NCBI RefSeq assembly: GCF_025141175.1
Contig: NZ_CP081155.1
Coordinates: 3,005,001-3,069,000 of the forward strand
Direction of reading: 5' to 3'
DNA from: Jannaschia sp. M317
GTDB taxonomy: Bacteria; Pseudomonadota; Alphaproteobacteria; Rhodobacterales; Rhodobacteraceae
Length of the DNA stretch: 64,000 nt
A program made the position numbers and the translations under genes. Within the stretch, counting starts at the first letter, position 1; each line of letters opens with the position of its first letter. Below are positions 1-8,544 of the stretch, piece by piece. Under the pieces are notes generated by a model. That model worked only from the letters and a program-made list of their open reading frames with translations. It did no database searches and was not told where the DNA came from.

Positions 1-491
1 ACCGCCGCCTTGGACGTGGAATAGCCCGAAGCGTTCGGGTTGCCGTCCTTGCCCGCCATCGACGCGATGTTGGCGATCCGGCCATAGTCGTTCTTCTGCA
101 TGTGCGGCACGCAGGCGCGGCAGGTGTGGAAGATGCCCGCGACATTGACGGCCATGACCTGCGCCCAGACGTCGACCGGATAGTCGGTCATCGGCACGGT
201 GGCCCCGGCGATGCCCGCCGCGTTCACCAGCAAGTCCAGACGGCCCAGGTCGGAGACGACCTCGGCGGCGGCGGCCTCGACGTTGCCGTAGTCGGCCACG
301 TTGACCGTCTGGGTCAGGACGGTGCCTTTTCCGGCCAGACGCGCCTTGGCGGCGTCCAGCGTATCAGGGTTCATGTCCCACAGCGCGACGGCGGCGCCGC
401 TGGCCAGAAACCGTTCGGCCGCGGCAAAACCGATGCCACGCGCGCCGCCGGTGATGACGGCCACTCGGCCGTTCAGGTCTATCGTATTCAT
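1..491 (-). CDS. SDR family oxidoreductase, 3' end beyond window
   Basis: NAD(P)-dependent short-chain dehydrogenase of the classical FabG-like type. The translated part begins MNTIDLNGRVAVITGG and shows the Rossmann glycine motif GGARGIG near residue 20, then NAAG and the active-site stretch SGYSTSK (YxxxK). The C-terminal third lies outside the window. The ATG at 491 is preceded by a good Shine-Dalgarno (AAGGAGA). It is the last gene seen in the minus-strand sugar operon, 25 bp after the XylB-like SDR, so a polyol or sugar dehydrogenase role is likely. The substrate cannot be read from the sequence. Confidence 0.88.
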   Translation of the reverse strand, partial: MNTIDLNGRVAVITGGARGIGFAAAERFLASGAAVALWDMNPDTLDAAKARLAGKGTVLTQTVNVADYGNVEAAAAEVVSDLGRLDLLVNAAGIAGATVPMTDYPVDVWAQVMAVNVAGIFHTCRACVPHMQKNDYGRIANIASMAGKDGNPNASGYSTSKAA

Positions 492-516
492 GGAGTCTCC
501 TTGAGGTCGGGCGGTC

Positions 517-1269
517 CTAGATCCAGCCGCCATCGATGGTGAATTCCTGACCGGTGCACATCGCACTGTCGTCGGCGGCCAGAAAGGTTGTCAGGGCGGC
601 GGCATCCTCGGGCTGGATCTGCCCCGCCAGAGGTTGCTTGGCGGCCAGCATCTCGGCCCCCGCCGCGTCGTAGTGCAGCGTCTTTTGCCGGTCGGTCATG
701 ACCCAGCCGGGCACCACCGTGTTGATCCGCGCGCCCGCCGCACCCAGCGGTTCGACAAAGCTGCGGGTCAATCCGTGAATGGCGGCCTTGGCGCTGGTAT
801 AGGCGGGCATCGACGGCAGCTTGGCCTTCCAGGAGATCGAGCCGTAGTTGATGACGCTGCCCCGGCGGCGGTCGATCATGCCGGGCGCGACCGCCTGAAT
901 GGCAAAGAACGCGGGCCGCAGGTTGACGGCCAGGACGCGGTCCCATTGATCCGGCGTCACCTCGCGCCAGTCGTGGCGGGTGTCGTTGGCGACGTTGTTC
1001 ACCAGCGTGTCGATTGGCCCCGCGTCGGCGAAATCCCCGATGGCCGCGCGCAAGGCAGAGGTGTCGGTGACATCGACGCGCCGGAACCAGGCACCCGGCA
1101 GGTCGGCGGCGAGCGCTTCGCCCGCCTCCGTGGCCAGGTCGACGAAGCCGACGGCGACCCCCTGCCCCGCCAGCATCCGCACGATGGCCGCACCGATGCC
1201 GGTCGCGCCCCCGGTGACAAAGGCGCGGGTGCCGTCGAGGCTGGGATAGGTGGCGTAGCGTCTGATCAT
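517..1269 (-). CDS. XylB-like aldose 1-dehydrogenase (SDR family)
   Basis: A 250-residue classical SDR. It has the cofactor loop TGGATGIG, the NNVAN element, catalytic Ser in GSISW and YTSAK (YxxxK). The YPSL start, the RHDWREVTPDQWD segment, VNLR and GSISW resemble, from memory, the Caulobacter-type D-xylose 1-dehydrogenase XylB, so I infer oxidation of an aldose to its lactone with NAD(P). The start at 1269 is chosen because ATG overlaps the TGA of the ABC ATPase (ATGA). A longer reading to 1305 would run into that gene. It is co-transcribed with the sugar importer, which fits a first catabolic step on the imported sugar. Confidence 0.85.
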   Translation of the reverse strand: MIRRYATYPSLDGTRAFVTGGATGIGAAIVRMLAGQGVAVGFVDLATEAGEALAADLPGAWFRRVDVTDTSALRAAIGDFADAGPIDTLVNNVANDTRHDWREVTPDQWDRVLAVNLRPAFFAIQAVAPGMIDRRRGSVINYGSISWKAKLPSMPAYTSAKAAIHGLTRSFVEPLGAAGARINTVVPGWVMTDRQKTLHYDAAGAEMLAAKQPLAGQIQPEDAAALTTFLAADDSAMCTGQEFTIDGGWI

Positions 1270-2366
1270 GTCAGCAGGGTGCCGGTCTCTGCGTCGAAGA
1301 AGCAAGTCTCTTCGAGGGTGAGCGCGACCTCCGCGGTGCTCTCTTCTGCCGGGCGAAAACCTGCGGGGACGACGGCGGTGACGCTTTGCCCGGCCAACGA
1401 CATGACCAGCATTGTATCCGGGCCCGTCGGCTCGACCACGTCGATCTGCACCTGCAACGGCACGGCCCCCGCCGCCGCATCGGACGCGGGCCCGAAATGT
1501 TCGGGCCGTGCGCCCAGCGTCACCGTCTGCCCGATATGGGCGTTCAGGTGCGGATGCAGGTTGCCCAATGGCAAGGTCACCCTGGACGTGCCCTCGAAGG
1601 TCGCGATCAGGGCACCGGGTGTCCCGTCGATCCGTACCGGCAGAAAGTTCATCGAAGGCGACCCCATGAACCCGGCCACAAAGGTATTGGCAGGTTGGCG
1701 ATAGATCGTGTCGGGGTCCGCGAACTGTTGAACCACGCCGCCGTTCATCACCACGATCCGGTCGGACAGGGTCATCGCCTCGACCTGATCATGGGTCACG
1801 TAGACGATGGTTTCGCCCAGACGGCGGTGCAGTTTCTTGATCTCGGTCCGCATCTCGACACGCAGCTTTGCGTCGAGATTGCTGAGCGGTTCGTCGAACA
1901 GGAACAGCTGCGGATCGCGCACCAGGGCGCGGCCCATGGCGACCCGCTGGCGTTGGCCACCGGACAACTGCGACGGCTTGCGATCCAGGAGCGGCTCGAT
2001 CTGCAACAGCTTGGCCACATCGGCCACGGCGGCGTCCTGATCGGCCTTGGCCACGCGGCGGTTTTCCATCCCGAAGGTGATGTTCCGGCGCACGGTCATC
2101 GTCGGGTAGAGCGCGTAGGACTGGAACACCATGGCGATGTTGCGGTCCTTGGGCGTCAGGTCCGTCACCTCCCGGTCGCCCAGCGACAGCTTGCCGTGCG
2201 ACGTTTCCTCCAGGCCCGCGATGATCGACAGGAGCGTGGACTTGCCGCAGCCCGAAGGGCCGACGAGGACGACGAACTCTCCGTCCTGGATGTCCAGGTT
2301 CACGTCCCGCAGGGCGATGACGCCGCCATAGGCTTTCCAGACGTTTTCGATGGTAAGGCTGGCCAT
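1266..2366 (-). CDS. Sugar ABC transporter ATP-binding protein (MalK/UgpC type)
   Basis: The 366-residue ATPase energises uptake of a carbohydrate. Walker A GPSGCGKST lies at residues 36-44, the signature LSGGQRQRVAMGRAL and Walker B LFLFDEP follow, and the H-loop is in YVTHD. The last 130 residues form the TOBE-type regulatory domain seen in MalK, UgpC and MsmX proteins. The true start is MASLTIENVW at 2366. The open frame extends much further upstream but would overlap the permease. Start and stop codons interlock with both neighbours, indicating translational coupling. Confidence 0.93.
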   Translation of the reverse strand: MASLTIENVWKAYGGVIALRDVNLDIQDGEFVVLVGPSGCGKSTLLSIIAGLEETSHGKLSLGDREVTDLTPKDRNIAMVFQSYALYPTMTVRRNITFGMENRRVAKADQDAAVADVAKLLQIEPLLDRKPSQLSGGQRQRVAMGRALVRDPQLFLFDEPLSNLDAKLRVEMRTEIKKLHRRLGETIVYVTHDQVEAMTLSDRIVVMNGGVVQQFADPDTIYRQPANTFVAGFMGSPSMNFLPVRIDGTPGALIATFEGTSRVTLPLGNLHPHLNAHIGQTVTLGARPEHFGPASDAAAGAVPLQVQIDVVEPTGPDTMLVMSLAGQSVTAVVPAGFRPAEESTAEVALTLEETCFFDAETGTLLT

Positions 2367-3268
2367 TATTTCACGGCTCCCTGCGTCAGGCCCCGGACAA
2401 AGTAGCGTCCGCCGGCGAAGTAGATGATGAGTGGCGGGATCGCCGCGATCAGGACGGCGGCAGAGCCGAAGCCGTATTCGCTGACCCCGGTGTCGTCCGC
2501 GTTCAGCGACATCAGAGCCGCCGTGATCGGGCGGAAGTCGGAGTGCGAGAAGGTCACCGCGAACAGGAACTCGTTCCAGATGAAGGTGAACTGCCAGATG
2601 ATCGTCACGATGATGATCGGCGGCGACAGCGGCACGACGATCCGCCAGAAGGTGCGGAAGAACCCCGCCCCGTCGATCCGTGCCGCCTTGATCAGGTCGT
2701 CGGGCAGATTGATCAGGTAGTTGCGCGCAAACAGCGTGGTGAAGCACGTCCCCTGAATGATGTGCACCAGTGCCAGACCAGCCAGCGATTTCGACAGGCC
2801 CAGCCAGCTGAGCGCGATGGCCCAGGGCAGCAGCACCACCTGCGGCGGCAGGAACACCCCGATCGTGATTACGACAAACACCAGGCCCGCGAATGGCATC
2901 GGCCATTTCGTCAGGGCAAAGCCGTTCAGCAGCCCCAGCGCGGTCGAGATCACGGTGGCGGGCACCACCATCAGCATGGAGGCCCAGAAGTAGGGCTTCA
3001 CCCCCGTGCAACTGGCGTTGATGCAGGCCTCGCCCCAGGCGACGGACCAGTTTTCCAGCGTCAGGCGGGTGGGCCAGCCGATGAAGCTTTCGCGCAGGAT
3101 GTCCTCGTTGAAGCGAACGGAGTTCAGGATGATCACCGCCAGCGGCATCAAAACGAAAGCCGCCAGGATCAGCAGCGTCGCATAAAGCGCGATGCGCCCG
3201 GCGATCTGTTTTCCCGTCAGCGGGCGCCGACGGGTCAGGTCGGGGATGTTGGTTGTAGCGGCGGTCAT
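2366..3268 (-). CDS. Sugar ABC transporter permease (MalG type)
   Basis: A 300-residue inner-membrane protein with about six hydrophobic segments, the first near residues 28-52. The cytoplasmic EAA loop reads as LPDDLIKAARIDGAG, the contact site for the ATPase. It forms the heterodimeric channel with the permease encoded just upstream, whose gene it overlaps by 4 bp. It is of the MalG/CUT1 class, which typically imports oligosaccharides, glycosides or glycerol phosphates. The actual substrate is not evident. Confidence 0.92.
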   Translation of the reverse strand: MTAATTNIPDLTRRRPLTGKQIAGRIALYATLLILAAFVLMPLAVIILNSVRFNEDILRESFIGWPTRLTLENWSVAWGEACINASCTGVKPYFWASMLMVVPATVISTALGLLNGFALTKWPMPFAGLVFVVITIGVFLPPQVVLLPWAIALSWLGLSKSLAGLALVHIIQGTCFTTLFARNYLINLPDDLIKAARIDGAGFFRTFWRIVVPLSPPIIIVTIIWQFTFIWNEFLFAVTFSHSDFRPITAALMSLNADDTGVSEYGFGSAAVLIAAIPPLIIYFAGGRYFVRGLTQGAVK

Positions 3269-4200
3269 TTCGCGCCTCCTTTCTGGCGGCGCATCACGAG
3301 GTGCAGCGCACCGATGGGCAGGAACACCACGACCAGGCCGATCAGCATCCAGACGGCGGCGGCCGCCCCCTGCGCCAGCTCGCCCGCAGCAAACAGCCGG
3401 TCGTAGACAAACATCGCCGGGAAGGTGGTCGCGATGCCGGGCCCCCCGTGGGTCAACGCCAGCACCAGGTCAAAGGTCTTGATGGCGAATTGCAGCAGGA
3501 TGATCAGAACCGAGATCATCACCGGCCAGATCGAGGGCAGGATGATCCGGCGATAGATCTTGAGCATGCCCGCCCCGTCGATCTGCCCGGCCTTGACCAT
3601 GTCGCGGTCCACGCCCCGCAGGGCCGCCAGAACCATCACCATCACAAAGCCAGAGGCATGCCAAACCGCCGCCAGAACCACCGCCCAAAGCGCGGTTTCG
3701 CGGCTGGTGATCAAGGTGAATTCAAAGTTCTCCCACCCGAGCGACTGCACAAAGGCCTGAAGCCCGGTCGAGGGGTTCAGAATCCATTGCCAGGTGGTGC
3801 CGGTCACCACGAAGGAAATCGCGATCGGATAAAGGAAGATCGAGCGCAAGAGGTTCTCGCCCTTGACCTTCTGGTCCATCAGGACCGCAAGAAAGACGCC
3901 CATGGCTGTGGTCAGGATGATGTAGAGCGCGCCAAACACCGCCAGGTTCCAGACGCCCGTGGTCCAGCGCGGATTGCGCCACAGGCGCGTATAGGCGTCG
4001 AAGCCTGCAAAATCGTAGGTCGGCAGCAGGGTCGAATTCGACAGCGACAGGTAGATGTTCCAGCCGACGAAGACGAAGATGTAGATGCCAGTCGTGATGA
4101 TCGTCGGGATCAGAACGAAGGCGGGAACCAACTGCGCCATGCGGGCCGCACGGCTTTTGGGGCGCGACGCAAAGGTCGGCGGGGGGGCGGCAAGGGCCAT
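3265..4200 (-). CDS. Sugar ABC transporter permease (MalF type)
   Basis: A 311-residue inner-membrane permease of the CUT1 family. A hydrophobic helix lies near residues 22-48, followed by further membrane segments. The EAA loop reads DRDMVKAGQIDGAG. It pairs with the MalG-type subunit whose gene overlaps its 3' end (ATGA). A 60-bp gap containing a strong hairpin separates it from the binding-protein gene, an arrangement that usually makes the binding protein more abundant than the channel. Confidence 0.92.
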   Translation of the reverse strand: MALAAPPPTFASRPKSRAARMAQLVPAFVLIPTIITTGIYIFVFVGWNIYLSLSNSTLLPTYDFAGFDAYTRLWRNPRWTTGVWNLAVFGALYIILTTAMGVFLAVLMDQKVKGENLLRSIFLYPIAISFVVTGTTWQWILNPSTGLQAFVQSLGWENFEFTLITSRETALWAVVLAAVWHASGFVMVMVLAALRGVDRDMVKAGQIDGAGMLKIYRRIILPSIWPVMISVLIILLQFAIKTFDLVLALTHGGPGIATTFPAMFVYDRLFAAGELAQGAAAAVWMLIGLVVVFLPIGALHLVMRRQKGGAK

Positions 4201-4220
4201 GAGACTATCCGGATGTAAGG

Positions 4221-4253
4221 GGCTCGGGCGCGACGGGAGGGCGCGCCCGAGCC
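4221..4253 (-). promoter_or_regulatory. Intra-operon hairpin between binding-protein and permease genes
   Basis: A perfect 12-bp inverted repeat (GGCTCGGGCGCG and its complement) with a 9-base loop fills the gap after the binding-protein stop codon. No T-run follows. The likely role is 3' stabilisation of the binding-protein mRNA or partial termination, lowering expression of the permeases. The structure is read directly from the sequence, the role is inferred. Confidence 0.6.
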
Positions 4254-4260
4254 GGCGTGA

Positions 4261-5523
4261 TCAGTACTCGTTGATGACGGACTCGGCCATGCGGCGCGCG
4301 GCATCCTCGGAGGACATGTCGGAGTTGATGAACTCCGAGATCACGGTGAACATCGCTTTCCGGAACTTCTCCGGCACGGCCATGTTGTGGGCCATCGAGC
4401 GGACGACGGTGCCGGCGTCAGCGGCGGCGCGCAGGTCTTCGATGTTCAGGCGCTGACAGGGGTTGAAGTCCTCGCCCAGCTCCACGTCCATCCGCGCAGG
4501 GATGGACCCCTTGGCGACGTTGAACACCTTCTGGAACTCCGGCGTCATGATGGTCGATGCCAGCAGGGTCTGGCCTTCGATGAAGTCATCCTCGGACTGC
4601 TCGAAGAAGACGACGCTGTCGGAGTTGAGGATGTATCCCGGCTGACCCGAATTCATCGGTGCGCCCGCACAAAGGTAGTCGACGCCGTATTCGTAACCCG
4701 CCGCGTTCATCGTGCCGATGGCCCAGTCGCCGTGGAAGTAGAACCCCGCTTCGCCCTTGGCCATCATGTTCAGCGGCTCTTCCCAGCCGCGCCCCGGAAA
4801 GGCCGGGTCCATCCAGCCGACCATCAGGCGCAGCTGATCAAAGGCGGCGGCCATTTCGTCGCCCTGCAACGCGTCCAGGTCGAGGTTGATGAACGCCTCG
4901 CGGAACAGGTCGGTGGAAATGCCCTGAACGATCACTTCGAACAGGGTGCCGTCGATCCAGTCCTGCCCGCCGTGGGCCACGGGGATGATGCCCGCCTCGG
5001 CCATGGCGGCGGCCTGTTCGTTGAACTCTGCCCAGGTGGTCGGCAGGTCGGGCGAGCCGATGGCGTCCATCGCCGACTTCGACGCCCACATCCAGTCGAT
5101 GCGGTGGATGTTCATGGGGGCCGCGACCCATTCGCCGTGCGGCTTCATGACCGACACCAGCTCGGGCGCGACGACGTCTTCCCAGCCCTCGGCTTCGGCC
5201 AGGGCGTTGAGGTTGGCGGTCAGGCCGGTGTTGGCCCATTCGCCGATCTCCGGGCCCTTCAGCTGCACGGCCGAGGGCGGCGTGCCGGAAATGACGTCGG
5301 CGCGCAGGCGGGCGATGGTGTTGGATGTGTGGCCAGGAACGGCGGTCTGGTTCCACTGGCCCCCGGCGGCTGTATACATCTCGCCCAGCACGTTGATGGC
5401 CTCGGCGTTCGCGCCGGAATGCCATTGGTGCAGCATGTTCGTCTTGGGTTCGGCAATCGCCGCGCCGGTCAGCGAAAGCGTCGCGGCTGTGGTGGCCAAA
5501 AAGGCCCGAGTGGTGAATGTCAT
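4261..5523 (-). CDS. Sugar ABC transporter substrate-binding protein
   Basis: A 420-residue periplasmic binding protein of the extracellular solute-binding family 1 (MalE-like). It starts with a clear signal peptide (MTFTTRAFLATTAATLSL, cleavage after AIA). It captures the sugar and delivers it to the two permeases that follow. The ATG at 5523 has an excellent AGGAGG site 6 bases upstream, which decides the start over a codon seven residues earlier. A palindromic LacI-type operator lies about 80 bp upstream, so transport genes seem to have their own regulated promoter inside the locus. Confidence 0.92.
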   Translation of the reverse strand: MTFTTRAFLATTAATLSLTGAAIAEPKTNMLHQWHSGANAEAINVLGEMYTAAGGQWNQTAVPGHTSNTIARLRADVISGTPPSAVQLKGPEIGEWANTGLTANLNALAEAEGWEDVVAPELVSVMKPHGEWVAAPMNIHRIDWMWASKSAMDAIGSPDLPTTWAEFNEQAAAMAEAGIIPVAHGGQDWIDGTLFEVIVQGISTDLFREAFINLDLDALQGDEMAAAFDQLRLMVGWMDPAFPGRGWEEPLNMMAKGEAGFYFHGDWAIGTMNAAGYEYGVDYLCAGAPMNSGQPGYILNSDSVVFFEQSEDDFIEGQTLLASTIMTPEFQKVFNVAKGSIPARMDVELGEDFNPCQRLNIEDLRAAADAGTVVRSMAHNMAVPEKFRKAMFTVISEFINSDMSSEDAARRMAESVINEY

Positions 5524-5599
5524 GATTTCCTCCTGAGATGACATTGCATGTGCGGGCCGAAGCCCAGTTCGCGTGCCGCGCTGGTCTCATGCCAGCTGC

Positions 5600-5611
5600 G
5601 TTCACGTGAAC
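5600..5611. promoter_or_regulatory. Palindromic operator GTTCACGTGAAC, copy 1
   Basis: A perfect 12-bp palindrome in the gap between the SDR and the binding-protein gene. It is identical to the two copies beside the LacI-type regulator gene. LacI-family proteins bind such even palindromes with a central CG step. The position upstream of the transporter suggests repression of a second promoter by the same regulator. Confidence 0.75.
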
Positions 5612-5651
5612 ATTCTTGAGTGCGCGGGCTCTCCCTGCCCTTGTCGTGGCG

Positions 5652-6386
5652 CTAGATCGTGATCCCTCCGTCAATCTGGATGGTCTGTCCGGTGATGAAC
5701 CCCGCCTCATCGCTGGCCAGAAAGGCGCAGGCGGCGGCGATTTCATCAGACTGGCCCAACCGGCCCGAGGGCTGTCGGTCCAGGAATATCTTGCGGGCGG
5801 CCTCTTCGCTGCCCGTCTCTTGCGCCATCTCGCGGATGCGGTCCTGCAAGCTGGGACTGTCGATCACGCCGGGACAGATCGCGTTGCACCGCAAACCGTC
5901 GCGCAGGTGGTCGGCGGCCAGCGCCTTGGTCAGGCCGATCACGCCGCCCTTGGCCGCGCAATAGGCAACCCGGTTCGGATAGCCGCGCAGGGAGCTGGCG
6001 ACCGAGGCGATCGTCATCAGGCTGCCGCCGTGTTCTGTCATCCGGGGCACGGCGTATTTGCAGACGGTAAAGGCGCTGCCCAGCGTGATTTCGGTCGAGC
6101 GGTGCCAATCGGCCAGAGAGGTCTGTGCGATGGTGCCCTGATGGACGTAGCCAACTGCGTGCACCAGGATGTCGATCCGGTCGAACCCGTCGAAATAGGC
6201 CGCGACTGCGTCCGCGTCCGTCGCGTCGAGCCGCGCCGTCCTGGCGTCCAGCCCGACTAGCAGATCGGCGTTCAGGTCGCTTGCGTGGACAGTGGCCCCA
6301 TCGGCGGCCAGCCGGGTGGCGACGGCGCGGCCGATCCCCTGCCCGGCTGCCGTGACGACGGCCACTTTCCCCGCAAGCCGCCCCAT
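5652..6386 (-). CDS. SDR, probable 2-keto-3-deoxy-sugar-acid 4-dehydrogenase
   Basis: A 244-residue SDR with TAAGQGIG, the SVASS serine and YCAAK (YxxxK). The segments MGRLAGKVAVVTAAGQGIG, RCNAICPG and IDSPSL are typical, from memory, of the group containing type 2 3-hydroxybutyrate dehydrogenase and the L-2-keto-3-deoxy-fuconate/rhamnonate 4-dehydrogenases. Next to an FAH-fold hydrolase the second role is far more likely: oxidation of a 2-keto-3-deoxy acid to the 2,4-diketo acid that the hydrolase cleaves. ATG at 6386 forms TGATG with the upstream gene. A GTG one codon earlier is also possible. Confidence 0.86.
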   Translation of the reverse strand: MGRLAGKVAVVTAAGQGIGRAVATRLAADGATVHASDLNADLLVGLDARTARLDATDADAVAAYFDGFDRIDILVHAVGYVHQGTIAQTSLADWHRSTEITLGSAFTVCKYAVPRMTEHGGSLMTIASVASSLRGYPNRVAYCAAKGGVIGLTKALAADHLRDGLRCNAICPGVIDSPSLQDRIREMAQETGSEEAARKIFLDRQPSGRLGQSDEIAAACAFLASDEAGFITGQTIQIDGGITI

Positions 6387-7234
6387 CACAGGGCCACGAC
6401 CGTCTGCGCCTGTGTGCCCAGGCCGTCGATGCCCAGTTCCACACGGTCACCAACCGTCAACCACTGCGGTGGCTTCATGCCCGCGCCCACACCCGGAGGC
6501 GTGCCGGTGCAGATCAGGTCGCCGGGTTCCAGACGGGTGAATTCGGACATGTAGGACACGATGGTCGCCACATCGAAGATCATCGTGTCGGTATTGCCGG
6601 TCTGCTTGCGGTCGCCATTGACGTCCAACCACATGCCCAGTTTCTGCACGTCGCCCACCTCGTCAGGAGTGGCCAGAAACGGGCCGGTGGGGCAGAAATT
6701 GGGGAAGCTCTTGCCCTTCACCCATTGGCCCGAGCGTTCCATCTGCCAGGCGCGTTCCGAGACATCGTTGACCAGCACAAAGCCCGCCACGTGGTCCAGC
6801 GCCTCGGATTTGGAGATGTTGAGCGCGGGTTTGCCGATGACGATGCCCAGCTCCACCTCCCAGTCCAGCTTGGTCATCTTGGGCGCGTAAAGCAGGTCGT
6901 CGTTCGGGCCGCAGTAGGTGACCGTCGACTTGTTGAACAGGATCGGCTCTTCGGGCACGGGCAGGCCCGCTTCGGCGGCGTGGTCGGAATAATTCAGGCC
7001 AACGCACCAGATATTGAAAGGCTGCGCCGTGGGCGGGGCCAGGCGTTTGCCCGCAACATCGGCCTTGGGCAGCGTCGTGGGATCGACGGCGGCCAGACGG
7101 GCCAGCAAGTCGGGCGAAAGCGTCTGCGGCCCGAAATCGGCGACAAGCGACGAGGCATCGCGCGGCGTGCCCTCGGCGTCCAGAATGCAGGGGATCTTGG
7201 GGCCGTTGCGGTCCCCGTAGCGGGCGAGTTTCAT
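6386..7234 (-). CDS. FAH-family hydrolase, probable 2,4-diketo-3-deoxy-sugar-acid hydrolase
   Basis: A 282-residue fumarylacetoacetate hydrolase-fold enzyme. The metal ligands are visible as WEVELG (ExE) and the later Asp in NDVSER, with CTGTPPGVG near the C terminus. Family members cleave C-C bonds of diketo acids. In the oxidative fucose/rhamnose pathways this enzyme yields pyruvate plus lactate or glycolate. The context (adjacent keto-deoxy-acid-type SDR, sugar importer) supports that role, though database names such as ureidoglycolate lyase are often given to the same family. It overlaps the enolase-family gene by 4 bp. Confidence 0.87.
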   Translation of the reverse strand: MKLARYGDRNGPKIPCILDAEGTPRDASSLVADFGPQTLSPDLLARLAAVDPTTLPKADVAGKRLAPPTAQPFNIWCVGLNYSDHAAEAGLPVPEEPILFNKSTVTYCGPNDDLLYAPKMTKLDWEVELGIVIGKPALNISKSEALDHVAGFVLVNDVSERAWQMERSGQWVKGKSFPNFCPTGPFLATPDEVGDVQKLGMWLDVNGDRKQTGNTDTMIFDVATIVSYMSEFTRLEPGDLICTGTPPGVGAGMKPPQWLTVGDRVELGIDGLGTQAQTVVAL

Positions 7235-8544
7235 GCAGCATCTTCCTTGTTCTTACGGCCCCACCAGGTCGCGGCCAGCGGTGCGCCCCCGACAAAGGCG
7301 CCGGCCCCCAGGTCATCCTGAAAGCGCAGGCATTCGTTCCATTTCGCCATCCGCTCGGACCGGGTGAAGGACCCGACCTTCAGCTGTCCGCCCCCCAAAC
7401 CGGTGGACAGGTGGCTGATCGAGACGTCCTCAGTCTCGCCCGACCGGGCCGAAACGACGGCACCGAAGCCCGCCTTGGCGGCGGCCTCGAAGGTCTGGAC
7501 GGATTCCGTCACGGTCCCGGCCTGATTGACCTTGATGAGGACCGCGTTGCAGGCCCCTGCGGCGGCGGCTTCCTCGACCAGGCGTGCGTTGGTCACCAGG
7601 TAGTCGTCGCCGATGATCTGCACGTCCGCGCCGTGACGGCGGGTAAATTCGGCCATGCCTTCGGGGTCGTCCTCGCCCACGGGGTCCTCGATCGAGGCGA
7701 TGGGATAGGACTTGAGCCAGCCGCCCAGCATGTCGACCAACTGGCCGCTGTCCATTTCGCGATCTTCCAGCGCCAGGCGATAGCGGCCCTGTTTGCCGAA
7801 TTCCGACGCGGCAATGTCGAGAGAGATGATCACGCGGTCGCCAGGGGTTTCGCCCGCCAGCGAGATCGCCTCGACCAATGTTTCCAGCGCCTCTTCGTTG
7901 CTGTCGAAGCTGGGCCACCAGCCGCCTTCGTCGGCCACGCCCGCCAGCTTGCCACGCCGGGCCATGATGTCACCGGCGGCAAAGTAGACCTCGTTCGTGA
8001 CCTCCATCACCTCGTCGAAGGTGGTCGCGCCGGGAACCATGATCATGAAGTCCTGGATATCCACGCGACGCCCCGCGTGGGCCCCACCGCCGAAGATCTG
8101 GATTTCGGGCAATGGCAGGCTGGGCGTGGTGCCATAGTGGTTGGCCACATGACGCCACAGCGGCTGGCGCGCATCGGCCGCAGCCGCATGCAGGATGGCA
8201 AGCGACGTGGCGACGGTCGCATTGCCGCCCAGCGTCTCTTTCAACGGCGACGTGTCCAACCCCAGGATCGTGGCGTCGGCCCCGGCCTGATCGGTCACGT
8301 CCCGACCGACCAGCGCAGGCGCGATGGTGTCCGTCACGCTGGCCAACGCCCGGGCCACGCCCTTGCCGCGCAACGCCGTACCGCCGTCGCGCAGATCGAT
8401 GGCTTCGCGGGTTCCGCGCGAGGCACCCGCAGGGGCGATGGCACGGCCAACCGCGCCGGTTTCCAAGGTCACTTCGACCTCGACGGTGGGGTGGCCGCGC
8501 GAATCCCAGACGCGGCGGCCTTTGACTGATGCTATCGCTGTCAC
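7231..8544 (-). CDS. Enolase-family protein with altered active site
   Basis: 437 residues, full enolase length and fold, clearly homologous from VWDSRGHPTVEVEV to the C-terminal SER/AK region. The Mg ligands D243, E286 and D313 are kept, as are E206 (DEGG), K338 (IKVNQ) and K389 (GQLKVG). Two residues always found in true enolases differ: QEF is QDF (D165), and the active-site His of SHRSGETED is replaced (SARSGETED, A366). The flexible loop GASTG reads GASRG. It is therefore unlikely to be the glycolytic enolase. A dehydratase-like or lyase role on a sugar-derived acid, perhaps phosphorylated, is plausible. The GTG start overlaps the kinase stop (GTGA). Confidence 0.85.
   Translation of the reverse strand: MTAIASVKGRRVWDSRGHPTVEVEVTLETGAVGRAIAPAGASRGTREAIDLRDGGTALRGKGVARALASVTDTIAPALVGRDVTDQAGADATILGLDTSPLKETLGGNATVATSLAILHAAAADARQPLWRHVANHYGTTPSLPLPEIQIFGGGAHAGRRVDIQDFMIMVPGATTFDEVMEVTNEVYFAAGDIMARRGKLAGVADEGGWWPSFDSNEEALETLVEAISLAGETPGDRVIISLDIAASEFGKQGRYRLALEDREMDSGQLVDMLGGWLKSYPIASIEDPVGEDDPEGMAEFTRRHGADVQIIGDDYLVTNARLVEEAAAAGACNAVLIKVNQAGTVTESVQTFEAAAKAGFGAVVSARSGETEDVSISHLSTGLGGGQLKVGSFTRSERMAKWNECLRFQDDLGAGAFVGGAPLAATWWGRKNKEDAA

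Noticed and set aside
7231..8544. Calling this gene the housekeeping enolase (eno).
   Set aside because: The active-site His and the QEF Glu are replaced and the gene lies in a sugar catabolic operon. A canonical eno is expected elsewhere.
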